Shown: positions 1 to 8,700 of the stretch, one piece after another
Layout of the letters: every line of letters begins with the position of its first letter
Position numbering within the stretch: the first letter of the stretch is position 1
Source: an uncultured Bacteroidales bacterium
GTDB taxonomy: Bacteria > Bacteroidota > Bacteroidia > Bacteroidales > F082
Direction: 5' to 3'
Length of the DNA: 64,000 bases
Assembly (NCBI GenBank): GCA_900318465.1
Contig: ONKQ01000004.1
Span: 24,747-88,746, forward strand
Notes under the pieces: generated by a model
The model's database searches: none
What the model saw: the letters and a program-made list of their open reading frames with translations, nothing else
What the model was told of the DNA's origin: nothing
Program-made: the position numbers and the translations under genes

Positions 1-709
1 TGGCAAAAACCACCACGTAGGCCACCTGCCACAGCACCTTGCTTTCCATCTCGGCAAAGGGCAAGGTGAAGAAATGCCTCGCATTGAAGGGCAAGGCCAC
101 CAACATCGAAAACAGGAACATCCACTTCATGAAGGTGACCACGTTGTATTTCGAGATTAAGGGGCGGAAGATGCCAAGATACATGGCAAAGGTGAGGCCG
201 TTGGCCACGGCAAGCACAATGCCCATCGGCTTGGTTTCGGAAGCTCCGCCACCCAAACCCACCGAATTGAATATCAAGAACAAAACGCCCGCAAGACTCA
301 CCAAAACACCACCAATTTTCTTGAATGTGATAGGCTCCTTCAGGACAATGGCGGCCACAAACATAGTCATGATGGGCGTACAAGTGTTGGCAATGCTAAG
401 GTCGATGGAGGTCGTCATGGTGATGGCCTTCAGGAAACTCATCTGGGTCAGGAAGAGGCCGAGCATGGATGCCACGAAGATTTGCATCAAGTCATTCAGC
501 GGCACTTTTTCCTTGGGCATGAAAAGCGACAGCAGCCAAAACAAGAGGGTGGCTCCCGTCGCCCGCAGGCAAAACAAGTCCATGGGCGTCAACACGTTGG
601 CGTTGGAAATGTTCTTGCAACAAACGATGTTAAGCCCAAAGATGCAGTAGGCACCAAAACACGCGAGGTGTCCGACGAGGATGGAAGACTTATTCAATCC
701 AATAGACAT
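1..709 (-). CDS. EamA/DMT-family transporter, C-terminus beyond window
   Basis: An open frame of 236 codons starts with ATG at 709 and runs off the left edge without a stop. The protein begins MSIGLNKSSILVGHL and shows about seven hydrophobic segments. Segment ends such as VLKEPITFKKIGGVLVS are typical of the EamA repeat of drug/metabolite exporters, which usually has ten membrane helices and about 300 residues; roughly the last 60-70 residues are therefore missing here. The start lies 20 bp inside the end of the upstream nitroreductase gene, which suggests translational coupling. The substrate cannot be told. Confidence 0.85.
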   Translation of the reverse strand, partial: MSIGLNKSSILVGHLACFGAYCIFGLNIVCCKNISNANVLTPMDLFCLRATGATLLFWLLSLFMPKEKVPLNDLMQIFVASMLGLFLTQMSFLKAITMTTSIDLSIANTCTPIMTMFVAAIVLKEPITFKKIGGVLVSLAGVLFLIFNSVGLGGGASETKPMGIVLAVANGLTFAMYLGIFRPLISKYNVVTFMKWMFLFSMLVALPFNARHFFTLPFAEMESKVLWQVAYVVVFA

Positions 710-1325
710 AGTTCTCCTTGCGCGGCCTGGCTTCGGGATATTCGCCGTTCACGTAGCCGAGGATGCAGTTGCCAATGCCGACGTATTTGTCCGCATCGAT
801 GCCCAATTCTTTGAGGATGGCCTTGCCTTCCTCGGTCTCGAAGACCTCCTTGGCGCGGTGAATCCAGCACGAGCCGAGGCCTTTGGCGTGGGCGGCATTG
901 AGCAAGTTGCCCATGACGAGCGATCCGTCTTCCTTCCAGGTCATGGCAGCGGTGGTGTCGGCCAAGACCACCAGCACGACGGGCGCGCCATAGAACGGGT
1001 CGTTGTCGTTGTCGGGACCGAAGACGGCGGCGTTGAGCTTGCTCAATCTGTCGCGCACCTCGCGGTTGGTGACGGCAACGATGATGGGGGCTTGTCGGTT
1101 CATGCCCGTGGGGGCGTAAGTGCCTGCCTTGCAGATTTCTTCGATGACCTCCTTAGGCGGAATCTGGTCGGTGTAGCTGCGGATGCTGCGGCGTGTCAGC
1201 AGGTCTTGCATAGTTGTGTTCATAGTTGTTTCTTGTTTTGTGTTCTCGTTTGAACAGTTTTCCTTGTTGCAACAGCCACAAATGATTATGGCCAAAGCTG
1301 CGATGATGAGTGCGTACTTCTTCAT
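690..1325 (-). CDS. Nitroreductase family protein with lipoprotein signal
   Basis: The 211-residue protein carries a nitroreductase domain from about residue 38 to the end: the FMN-binding start TRRSIRSYTDQIPP, the APTGMNRQAP stretch, and GNLLNAAHAKGLGSCWI. Such proteins reduce nitro or quinone substrates with NAD(P)H and FMN. Unusually, an N-terminal segment ends in a lipobox-like IICGC (Cys18), predicting a lipoprotein outside the cytoplasm. Family members usually start near MNTTMQDLLTRRS (residue 35), so internal initiation giving a cytosolic enzyme is possible. I chose ATG 1325 because a TAnnTTTG promoter box lies 20 bp upstream. It overlaps the next gene by 20 bp. Confidence 0.88.
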   Translation of the reverse strand: MKKYALIIAALAIIICGCCNKENCSNENTKQETTMNTTMQDLLTRRSIRSYTDQIPPKEVIEEICKAGTYAPTGMNRQAPIIVAVTNREVRDRLSKLNAAVFGPDNDNDPFYGAPVVLVVLADTTAAMTWKEDGSLVMGNLLNAAHAKGLGSCWIHRAKEVFETEEGKAILKELGIDADKYVGIGNCILGYVNGEYPEARPRKENYVYWIE

Positions 1326-1345
1326 GTTTAATACGTTTAGAGCGG

Positions 1346-1353
1346 CAAAGTTA
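1346..1353 (-). promoter_or_regulatory. TAACTTTG -7 box for the nitroreductase operon
   Basis: It matches the Bacteroidota -7 consensus TAnnTTTG on the minus strand, 20 bp upstream of ATG 1325. A weaker plus-strand match, CATCTTTG at 1367-1374, could serve the divergent transporter gene. Confidence 0.6.
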
Positions 1354-1394
1354 CGCATTATTTTCGCATCTTTGCAGCCCCAAATTGGATTTGT

Positions 1395-2318
1395 ATGCAA
1401 AAAATCTATGTCATTGCGAACAAAATACGGCAATATGTTCTACCTATCGCCATCGTGCTTGGCCTGTTGTTGCACGAGTACTGTGCCGCCTTCAATGTCG
1501 TAGTGCCTTATATCATCTTCACCATCCTTCTGCTGACGTTCACTGCCGTCGACATCACAAAGCTGCGCTTCAAGCCTTTGTTCGTGTGGATTATTCTCTT
1601 TCAAGTTGTGGTAAGCCTTGGAAGTTATGCCTTGTTGAAGGCGTTGGGTGCCAATGAGATAATAGCCGAAGGCATCTTGGTAGGCATATTGTGTCCCGTG
1701 GCGGCATCGGTGGCGGTGGTGAGTACCATGCTGGGTGCCGACCGCGAGACGGTGACCTCCTACGCCATCATCGGCAACCTGATGGTTTCCATCGTGGCTC
1801 CCGTCTATTTTTCTTTCATCGGTGTCAACCAGGAGATGCCTTTTCTCGATTCTTTCTTGCAGATTTTGAGGCGCATCGGCACGGTCATCGGTCTGCCGTT
1901 CTTTTTGGCGTTGGGGTTACAGTTGCTTTGGCCCAAGGCCAACCGCGTCATCAGTCGCTACAAGGGCCTTGCGTTCTACCTATGGGCCGTGGCCTTGTTC
2001 CTCACTTTGGGCCAAACCATCCACTTCATTTTCCTTAACGGCAAGGGCAACTGGAGCAGCATCGGTTGGCTCGGTATTTCGGCATTGCTGTTCTGCATCG
2101 TCCAATTTGGGTTGGGCAAATGGATCGGGCACAAATACGGCGACACCATCGCAGGCGGCCAGCTGATGGGACAGAAAAACTCGGCTATGGGCATTTGGAT
2201 GGCCAATCATTATCTGCATCCCTTGGCCTCGGTTTATTTGGCTTTCTATTCCGTGCTCCAAAACCTCTTCAACAGCTGGCAGCTTTGGAGAAAAGACCAC
2301 AAAAAAGGCCGCCCGTAA
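1395..2318 (+). CDS. Bile acid:sodium symporter (BASS)-like transporter
   Basis: The 307-residue, very hydrophobic protein has about nine or ten membrane segments. Two conserved patches fit the BASS/SBF fold: ILCPVAASVAVVSTMLGAD (about 97-115), corresponding to the crossover region of the first repeat, and GQKNSAMGIWMANHYL (about 258-273), corresponding to the second. Family members import bile acids, pantothenate or other organic anions with Na+. It is transcribed divergently from the nitroreductase operon and stands alone. Substrate unknown. Confidence 0.8.
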   Translation: MQKIYVIANKIRQYVLPIAIVLGLLLHEYCAAFNVVVPYIIFTILLLTFTAVDITKLRFKPLFVWIILFQVVVSLGSYALLKALGANEIIAEGILVGILCPVAASVAVVSTMLGADRETVTSYAIIGNLMVSIVAPVYFSFIGVNQEMPFLDSFLQILRRIGTVIGLPFFLALGLQLLWPKANRVISRYKGLAFYLWAVALFLTLGQTIHFIFLNGKGNWSSIGWLGISALLFCIVQFGLGKWIGHKYGDTIAGGQLMGQKNSAMGIWMANHYLHPLASVYLAFYSVLQNLFNSWQLWRKDHKKGRP

Positions 2319-2423
2319 ATGAATTTTTCATGGGATGGGTTTTCAGGTTGATGGGGGCAAAGATCAGTAGATGAGCAAACAGTAGACTGCAAGGCATTGG
2401 CTTGTGACTATGACTTTGCAGAG

Positions 2424-2562
2424 CTGTTAGCTATTGGCAATTAGCTTTTAGCTGAGTGGCTACCAAGCTAATAGCTAACGGCTAAAAGCCAATCAAAGCG
2501 CTCATGGTCATTGGTCATGGTAAAAAGTTCCCGAAGTCCCTTGTCCCGAAGTCCCGAAGTCA
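2424..2562. repeat. Two 7-bp-period repeat arrays in a 380-bp gene-free gap
   Basis: The gap 2319-2699 holds no convincing gene. At 2424-2492, variants of TTAGCTA and AGCTAAT recur about every 7 bp and the two halves are inverted relative to each other, so the stretch can fold back. At 2528-2562, GTCCCGAA recurs about every 8 bp. Similar arrays occur elsewhere in this window. The rest of the gap carries only the promoter box of the next gene. Confidence 0.6.
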
Positions 2563-2649
2563 AAAAGTATTGCAGTGCAATTTTGAACACTTCCTAACAC
2601 ATATTTAATGGAATGTGAAGAAAGTTTGGGATGAAACGGATAATTGTTG

Positions 2650-2657
2650 TAATTTTG
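2650..2657 (+). promoter_or_regulatory. TAATTTTG -7 box
   Basis: It is an exact TAnnTTTG match 42 bp upstream of the ATG at 2700. Confidence 0.55.
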
Positions 2658-2699
2658 CGCAATCATTAATGAACATCTGTCTTAAACAAGATTTGAGTT

Positions 2700-3644
2700 A
2701 TGAGTATTGAAGCATGGGTAACAACTATTGTCGGCGCATTCATCGCTCTGTTGGTTTATTTTCTTCAGAAAAGGGATAATAAGAAAGAAAAAGAAGAGAA
2801 GAAGGAAGAGAAGCCTAAGGGAACGGAGGCGATAGATATTAATTCTCCAATTACAGTATCTGAAAAAGTAGATGAAAATCCAGAAAAGGAATTGCCTGTA
2901 GATAATAAGATGTCAGAAGATGATGTAACTCCACAAAAGGAGATGGCGACTGAAGAAGGGATTACTGTTGAAGAGAAAGAAAAAGACCAGCAGGTAAAAG
3001 GAAGCCAAGGACAACACTCTAATTTTATTACTATCCTGAGAGTTATTGGTAATAACACTTATGTTGTTGAGGTTAGGTATGATGGAGAGCGTCATATCAA
3101 TGTCGATATAGTTATGGAGGAGCAAGATATATGTTCTCTTCGTAATGACAAGACTCGGTATTCTTTATATAAAGGAAGTAGTTTTCTTGTCACACTTGAG
3201 AAAAAGATTTACAGCGAATTTGTAATATCCTGGTTTACTATAAATTGGAATGATTTTGGTGACCATTCTGAAATTGTAATAATAAATACTAATAGTAATA
3301 GCATAATACAAAAGGACAAGAATGAAAAACTAGTCCATAGAGAAGGATCTGTTTTTAATACCTTTTTGAGAATTTCTAACAATAACACTTATGTCGTCGA
3401 GGTTGTGTACGTTGGAGAGCGTCATATCAATGTCGATATAGTTATGGAGGAGCAAGATATATGTTCTCTTCGTAATGACAAGACTCGGTATTCTTTGTAT
3501 AAAGGAAGTAGTTTTCTTGTCACACTTGATAAAAAGATTTACAGCGAATTTGTAATATCATGGTTTACTATTAATTGGAGTGATTTTGGTGATCATTCTG
3601 AAATTGTAAAAATAGATACTATCAGAAATGTTTTAACTCTTTAA
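2700..3644 (+). CDS. Membrane-anchored protein of unknown function with duplicated domain
   Basis: The 314-residue protein has one N-terminal membrane segment (about 5-22), a charged Lys/Glu-rich linker (about 25-105), and two copies of a domain of about 90 residues, beginning near 116 and 226. The copies share GERHINVDIVMEEQ and FVISWFTINW nearly unchanged, and their DNA is almost identical at an offset of 330 bp. I do not recognise the domain. Base composition is more AT-rich than the neighbouring genes, hinting at a different origin. It converges on the DUF1016 remnant 10 bp downstream. Confidence 0.75.
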   Translation: MSIEAWVTTIVGAFIALLVYFLQKRDNKKEKEEKKEEKPKGTEAIDINSPITVSEKVDENPEKELPVDNKMSEDDVTPQKEMATEEGITVEEKEKDQQVKGSQGQHSNFITILRVIGNNTYVVEVRYDGERHINVDIVMEEQDICSLRNDKTRYSLYKGSSFLVTLEKKIYSEFVISWFTINWNDFGDHSEIVIINTNSNSIIQKDKNEKLVHREGSVFNTFLRISNNNTYVVEVVYVGERHINVDIVMEEQDICSLRNDKTRYSLYKGSSFLVTLDKKIYSEFVISWFTINWSDFGDHSEIVKIDTIRNVLTL

Positions 3645-3654
3645 AACCGCCTGC

Positions 3655-4701
3655 CTATTTGTTATTGTCGCCTTGCATCAACCGTTTCATTTCCTCCTCG
3701 GGCGGCAGCAGTTCGCGCAAGCGATTTTGCATCTGTTGATAGGTGGCCACTCCCATAGGTTTTATGTAGTCCTGCAACACATACTCCACATACGCCTTGT
3801 CTGCTTTCATGCAAAGGATGATACCCACAGAAGGATTCTCCCCAGGAAGCTTCTCGTCGTCGTCCAAAATGCGAAGATATGCGGCAAGTTGCCCCAAGTA
3901 GGATGTTTTGAATTCTCCTTTTTTCAATTCCACGACCACCAAAGCCTGTAGTTCGCGGTTGAAGAAAAGCAGGTCTATCCAATGGTCATGCCCAAGTTTG
4001 TCATAATGTACCTGATGCCCTTTGTAGGTGAACGAGCGTCCGAAGGTCATAATGAAATTTTTGATATTCATTACAATGCTCTGCTCTATCACTCTCTCGT
4101 CCACATCTATGGGGTCGGATGCATCTATATCCTCCACATTGATGTAGTCCAAAAGGTATGAATCCTTGAACATTTGCAGTGTGCGCAATGCTAAGGTTCG
4201 GTCGGGAATGGCTTTGAAAAAATTGTTCGGCAGCGCATTACGATGTTCATAAACATTTGCTTTGATAATGTCCTCCAAATCGTCTGCCTTCATTCGTTGC
4301 TGATAGGCCAGTTGGATATAGTATTTCCGTTCGTCATAGTCTTTCGCATAGCGGAAAATGGCAACATGATGCGTAAATGATAAGTTCAGGAAAGCCGTCA
4401 GCGGAAAATCTTCGTCATGGGTCAGACGCAAACCTCGTATTGTAAGTGGTTTTGTTACAGGTTTTTGCAATTCGGTAGTTTCAACTACCGAATTTGTCGG
4501 CAAGGCTCGAAGGCCAGAATTCTCCATTTCGGTAGTTTCGACTACCGGATTCACTTCAAGGTCTTTCCATGCTTCATAGAAACGACGCATCAGTTTGATG
4601 TTTTCGGCAGAGAAACCTCGCAAGCCTGGCAGTTCGGCTTTCAGCAGTCCATACGCATTGACATCGACAATGTCAAAAGTTGGATTTTGGAAGTTTTGAA
4701 A
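3655..4701 (-). pseudogene. DUF1016 (YhcG-like PD-(D/E)XK) gene lacking its 5' end
   Basis: The C-terminal nuclease-like half is intact: a WIDLLFFNRELQALVVVELK core (Asp, then E-L-K), then YLGQLAAYLRILDDDEK and a predicted ending. The N-terminal DUF1016_N region begins only at about ELPGLRGFSAENIKLMRRF. The residues that normally precede it, about 60, are absent, because the open frame begins directly after the TGA stop of the upstream PNGase-like gene, in the same frame. Possible starts are TTG 4623 or ATG 4590; no promoter or clear ribosome site is visible. I read it as a 5'-truncated remnant, though a shortened protein could still be made. An insert in the middle carries two palindromes. 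Confidence 0.7.
4471..4547. repeat. Pair of palindromic elements inside the DUF1016 frame
   Basis: The first palindrome (4471-4492) has perfect 10-bp arms TTCGGTAGTT/AACTACCGAA with a 2-nt centre. The second (4530-4547) has 7-bp arms CGGTAGT/ACTACCG with a 4-nt loop. On the minus strand both are read in frame as VVETTE, so they add a repeat to the protein without breaking the frame. Confidence 0.75.
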
Positions 4702-7245
4702 TCATTCCACCACCAATTTCCGCGTCACCAAGCTGCCGCCAAGCATCTGCAAGGTGTAAACCCCAGCAGGCAGACGGCTCACGTCGATGGTGCGCTGGCC
4801 TTCCACGGTGAAGAACATCACCATTTGCCCCTGCATATTGAGCATCATCACACTGACGGCCCCCTTGTCGTAGTCGGTGCGGAGGGTGAATTGTCCCTTG
4901 GCGGGATTGGGGAAGATGTCGGCGGTGAAGGCTGGCTCGGCGTGTGTTTCGTGGAGGCCCACCAAAAGGCCCTCGTCATTGCTGAAGGTGACCACCTTGC
5001 CCGCCACGCGCAACACCGGGTTGTCGGGGGCGGCACACTCGGTGCAGGTCACGCCGTCGATGCAGTCGGGGTGGTTGGGGTGGCAGAGGTCGAGATAGGT
5101 CGGGTCGAACTGGTAGAACAACTCGGCTTGTCCGGCGGCGAGGTATTCCGAAAGGTCGAAGTCCCACACGAGGCCGATGCTGCCTGGGCACCATCCGCTA
5201 CGGTCGTAAATCCAAGTGCCGTTTTGCGGTTGGCAGCCTGCCGGATTGGGGTTGCAGGTGCGCCACAGGTGCTGGTCGTACTTGTTCTGCCCGTTCACGA
5301 GAATGTGGTGCGTGGCCTCGTAGAACTCGGCGGCGTTGCCCGTGTTGTAGCAGTTGTTGGTGCCGCTGCTCCAGTTGTGGCCGGTCGTCGTGATTTTCAG
5401 TTTGGCGGATTGCGCCTTGTCGCTAAACTCATAGTTCACCACGGGCACGGGCTGCTGGTTGGCGTAGTCGCCGAAAGCATAGATGTCGAACCAAATCTCA
5501 TCCACATCGGCGTAGAGGTAGTTGGGCGTGCCTTTGGTGAAACTGAAAATCAGCGTGGGGTTGTAGCCGCTGCCGCCCCAACTTTCCATGTAGTATTCAA
5601 ACTCGACCAAGCCCTGTAATAAAGAGGTGTAATCGGTCATATCCAAATCGTCGTCGCACTGCACGCCGAAGGGGGTGGTGTAGCGGAACAGTTCCACCCA
5701 CTCACCGCGATAGTTGCGCACCTTCACACCGCCAACGCGGTCGTAGGGGTCGCAATTGTTGTTCACGCAAGTGTGGTCGTAGTGGGCCAAAATCTCGCTG
5801 AACGCGCCCACATGCGTAGGCATCACATATTCGCCTTTCGCGCTATGCACCGTCGGGGTGCAAACGAGGTCGCCGTTCATCGTTACGATGTCCAAATGGT
5901 TGTCAATCTGGTTGGTCACTTCAAAATTAGTGTGGTAGGTCGTCGTTTTCCCGCCGCTTTGGGTCACACTGACGCTCAAGCCATAGTTGGTGAAGCCCAA
6001 GGGGGTGAAGAAACCATAATAATAGCCGTTTTCAGGGTTGTCGGGATAGTCGGTCTTCAAAGGGATGTCCACTCCATCGACGCTCGCCGTGATTTCGGTG
6101 AATTTGATGACTTCGGGATGCTCAATGTAGGCCGAAACGACAATCATAACTGGTTGGATTTCATTCAAATAAACCTTCGTTCCCTCATACGGACGACGGA
6201 TCTTCACTTCAGGCTCGTAGGCATCGGGGTCGACCACTTCAAACGATTTCACCACATCAGGGGCGGGCAGCCAGTTGGCGTTGCCGGCTTGGGTGGCCTT
6301 TAGCTTCACGATGCCCGTTTCGCCCGTCAAGGTCAAGATGTTGCCATTAATCGTGGCGGGGCCTTCCATTAATTCAAAGGAAACGGGCAGTCCCGAAGAG
6401 GCCGTTGCCTGCAAGGTAATCGGATCGTTGAAAACCAATTGGTTCGGGATGTCGGCCATTTCGATGAGTTGGGCGTTGCCGTCGGGCTGCTGGCGTACAA
6501 GGAGGTTGTCGAAGCCGCCCGTGCCGCCTTGCGAGTGGAAGAAAATGCCGTCCCACACTTGGTAGTCGTTCTTGTCGCCGCTGCCGGGCGTGAGGTTCAT
6601 GCAGACGTTGGTGCAGCCCGCCATCTGTAGCCATTCGCCTTCGCAACCGGGTTTCACGAACACCGTCACCGCGCCTGCGCCGTCGTAAGCTGTGAAGTCA
6701 AACGACATCTTGTAGCGCGTCCACCCACCTTCCTCGTAGTCGAAGGGAATGGAAGTGCCGTCGGGCAGGTGTACGCGAGCGTGGCCGCTGTCGCCTTGGC
6801 TCTTGATGAAGAGGTAAACACCGCCGTCGGGGTCGGTCATGCCGGGAAGGATGTGGCCGTCGCCGTCGGCATCGAAGCCCACGCCGAAGAAACTGCCCCA
6901 CCATGTGCGGTTCATGTCGATTTCAAGGTCCATGATGCCGCCGTTCTGGAAGTTGAAGTTGAAATTGTCGGAAGCCTTGCGTGTGGCGGTGCGACCTACG
7001 CCCGAGCCGCCGTAAGGATACCAGATAGCCATAGTCTCGTCAGGGGCCATGTCGGAGCCGCAAACATACGAAACATCAAAGTCTTGCGATGAAGTCGCGG
7101 TCTGGTAATGTGTCTTCCAGCCGTCCTGACCGTTGAGGTTTTGCGAGCCTTCAGCGAGGCTGTTGAAGTCGTAAACGTATTCCACTTGGGCCGTTGCAGC
7201 GAAGGCCATGAGCATTAATGCTGCGAGTAAAGTGATTCTTTTCAT
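4702..7245 (-). CDS. Secreted PNGase F-like peptide-N-glycosidase with type IX sorting domain
   Basis: The 847-residue protein has a signal peptide (1-20, ending ATAQ), a jelly-roll/LamG-like region (about 20-250), an Ig-like stretch (about 255-330) and a PNGase F-like module (about 450-705). That module contains DPYDRVGGVKV, corresponding to the catalytic Asp-Arg region of PNGase F, the ELFRYTTPFG stretch, and the C-terminal subdomain motifs ATHHILVNGQNKYDQHLWR and NGTWIYDRSGWCPGS. Residues 770-847 are a type A type IX secretion sorting domain (FPNPAKGQFTL to KLVVE). Known PNGase F releases N-glycans from Asn by amide hydrolysis. The likely role is extracellular deglycosylation of host or dietary glycoproteins. 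ATG 7245 was chosen because it begins the signal peptide. Confidence 0.85.
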   Translation of the reverse strand: MKRITLLAALMLMAFAATAQVEYVYDFNSLAEGSQNLNGQDGWKTHYQTATSSQDFDVSYVCGSDMAPDETMAIWYPYGGSGVGRTATRKASDNFNFNFQNGGIMDLEIDMNRTWWGSFFGVGFDADGDGHILPGMTDPDGGVYLFIKSQGDSGHARVHLPDGTSIPFDYEEGGWTRYKMSFDFTAYDGAGAVTVFVKPGCEGEWLQMAGCTNVCMNLTPGSGDKNDYQVWDGIFFHSQGGTGGFDNLLVRQQPDGNAQLIEMADIPNQLVFNDPITLQATASSGLPVSFELMEGPATINGNILTLTGETGIVKLKATQAGNANWLPAPDVVKSFEVVDPDAYEPEVKIRRPYEGTKVYLNEIQPVMIVVSAYIEHPEVIKFTEITASVDGVDIPLKTDYPDNPENGYYYGFFTPLGFTNYGLSVSVTQSGGKTTTYHTNFEVTNQIDNHLDIVTMNGDLVCTPTVHSAKGEYVMPTHVGAFSEILAHYDHTCVNNNCDPYDRVGGVKVRNYRGEWVELFRYTTPFGVQCDDDLDMTDYTSLLQGLVEFEYYMESWGGSGYNPTLIFSFTKGTPNYLYADVDEIWFDIYAFGDYANQQPVPVVNYEFSDKAQSAKLKITTTGHNWSSGTNNCYNTGNAAEFYEATHHILVNGQNKYDQHLWRTCNPNPAGCQPQNGTWIYDRSGWCPGSIGLVWDFDLSEYLAAGQAELFYQFDPTYLDLCHPNHPDCIDGVTCTECAAPDNPVLRVAGKVVTFSNDEGLLVGLHETHAEPAFTADIFPNPAKGQFTLRTDYDKGAVSVMMLNMQGQMVMFFTVEGQRTIDVSRLPAGVYTLQMLGGSLVTRKLVVE

Positions 7246-7286
7246 AGTGTTGTTCTTTATAAGTGATTGTTCAAGATTATCTTTTT

Positions 7287-7447
7287 GACTTCGGGACGAG
7301 GGACGAGGGACTTCGGGACAAGGGACGAGGGACTTGGGACTTGGGACGAGGGACTTGGGGTATTTGTTTGACTCGTAGTCTCGCAGTCCCGCAGACTCGT
7401 GTCCAATTTGTTTGACTCGTAGTCCCGCAGTCCCGCAGACTTGTGTC
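7287..7447. repeat. Long array of 7-8 bp GGGACTTC/GTCCCGCA-type repeats
   Basis: Almost the whole gap between the divergent genes at 7245 and 7573 is built from near-tandem copies of GGGACGA, GGGACTT, then AGTCCCGC and GACTCGT variants. The arrays would be transcribed as the long 5' leader of the PNGase-like gene if the promoter at 7491 is used. Confidence 0.7.
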
Positions 7448-7490
7448 CATAATATGTAATTAAACATGCCCATCCGCGTAATTGAAAGGA

Positions 7491-7498
7491 CAAAAATA
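7491..7498 (-). promoter_or_regulatory. TATTTTTG -7 box for the PNGase-like gene
   Basis: It is an exact consensus match on the minus strand. It implies an unusually long leader of about 235 nt containing the repeat array. Confidence 0.45.
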
Positions 7499-7572
7499 GA
7501 AATAATTGCAAAATTATTTGCACGATAAGAAAAAAAATCCGACTTTTGCCCTGTCATTAAAAATTGCTCAAC

Positions 7573-8631
7573 ATGAAAAACGCATATTTTATACCTGTTT
7601 TATTGCTTTTCATTGCAATATTTTCCTCATGCAGCACCAAAGTGGATCTGTATGCCGACTATAAGGATGTAGCCATCGTTTATGCCATGCTCGACACCAA
7701 GGCCGACACCAATTTCGTCAAAATCATACGCGCCTACTGCGGCACCAACGACAACCCGATTGATGCCACCGAAGTGGCCTTGATTGCCGACTCGAACAAC
7801 TATCCCGGCAAATTGGATGCCCGCATCATTGAGCTGAAAAACTCGCACGGCGGTCCCTACGAACCCACCGGCCGCGTGATTCCGCTCGACACCATCACGA
7901 TTCACGACAAACAAGAAGGCACTTTTTATGCGCCCGACCAAAAGCTTTACTATACCACCGAACCACTCCTTTCGGGTTCGGCTGAAAGCAATTACAAATA
8001 CCGCCTCGTTGCAGTAAAACCAAACGGTGACTCGCTCACCGCCCTGACCAACACAGTCGGCAATGAGGAATTCGCCATCACCTCCAGTAGTATCGGCTTT
8101 CAACAGAAACCAAGCCAAGATATGTTGAGTATCTACTTTAGGGCCGACGGCATGGCATCGTTCTACGAAATCCAGATGCAGTTCAACTACCGTGAAAAGA
8201 TAGCCGGACAAGCAATGAAACACAAACACGTCAGCCGCAATTTCGGCACAAAGATGCTGAGTGAATACAAATTTCTTGAAGAGAGCGAAAACACTTATTA
8301 TCAAGAATATGGCGTGAATTGGCTGTTTAATGCCCTAAAGACGGCCATCGGAAGCGACACGGTGGTCAACCCGAATCATCCCAATGTGGTGCGCTACATC
8401 GACGACTTCGTCATCACCATCAGCGCGGCTGGCGACGAATTGGCCTTGTACTACACTGCACACCAAGCGCAATTGAACAGCGTGGCACCCGTAGTCATAC
8501 CCTATACCAACATTGTTGGCGGTTTCGGCCTTTTCTCATCGCGAACCACCATAGACAGAGTGGTCAAATTGTCAAGAGGCACCAAAATAGACCTTTTCGG
8601 CCAGACCTCTTGGGGCTTCAAGGAAGAATAA
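7573..8631 (+). CDS. Lipoprotein of unknown function, paralogue 1
   Basis: The 352-residue protein has a lipoprotein signal ending FSSC (Cys20). It is a clear paralogue of the next gene: both begin the mature part with KVDLYADYKD, share DATEVALIADS/NYPGKLDA, and end with a TNIVGGxGxFSSR stretch. I do not recognise a named domain. The protein is probably tethered to the outer membrane. ATG 7573 gives the canonical signal; the TTG nine bases earlier is unlikely. It is divergent from the PNGase-like gene. Confidence 0.8.
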   Translation: MKNAYFIPVLLLFIAIFSSCSTKVDLYADYKDVAIVYAMLDTKADTNFVKIIRAYCGTNDNPIDATEVALIADSNNYPGKLDARIIELKNSHGGPYEPTGRVIPLDTITIHDKQEGTFYAPDQKLYYTTEPLLSGSAESNYKYRLVAVKPNGDSLTALTNTVGNEEFAITSSSIGFQQKPSQDMLSIYFRADGMASFYEIQMQFNYREKIAGQAMKHKHVSRNFGTKMLSEYKFLEESENTYYQEYGVNWLFNALKTAIGSDTVVNPNHPNVVRYIDDFVITISAAGDELALYYTAHQAQLNSVAPVVIPYTNIVGGFGLFSSRTTIDRVVKLSRGTKIDLFGQTSWGFKEE

Positions 8632-8666
8632 TTTGACCAAATCTCTTCCGCTTCAGAAATAATTTC

Positions 8667-8674
8667 TATTTTTG
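8667..8674 (+). promoter_or_regulatory. TATTTTTG -7 box
   Basis: It is an exact match 26 bp upstream of the ATG at 8701, between the two paralogous lipoprotein genes, so the second can be transcribed separately. Confidence 0.6.
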
Positions 8675-8700
8675 CGGGTTCAAAATTAGAAGTCATAACC

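Noticed and set aside
4417-5619. Long plus-strand open frame of 400 codons
   Set aside because: It lies opposite the PNGase-like and DUF1016 sequence, has no recognisable motifs and is rich in Val/Gly/His as expected from an antisense reading of a GC-rich gene.
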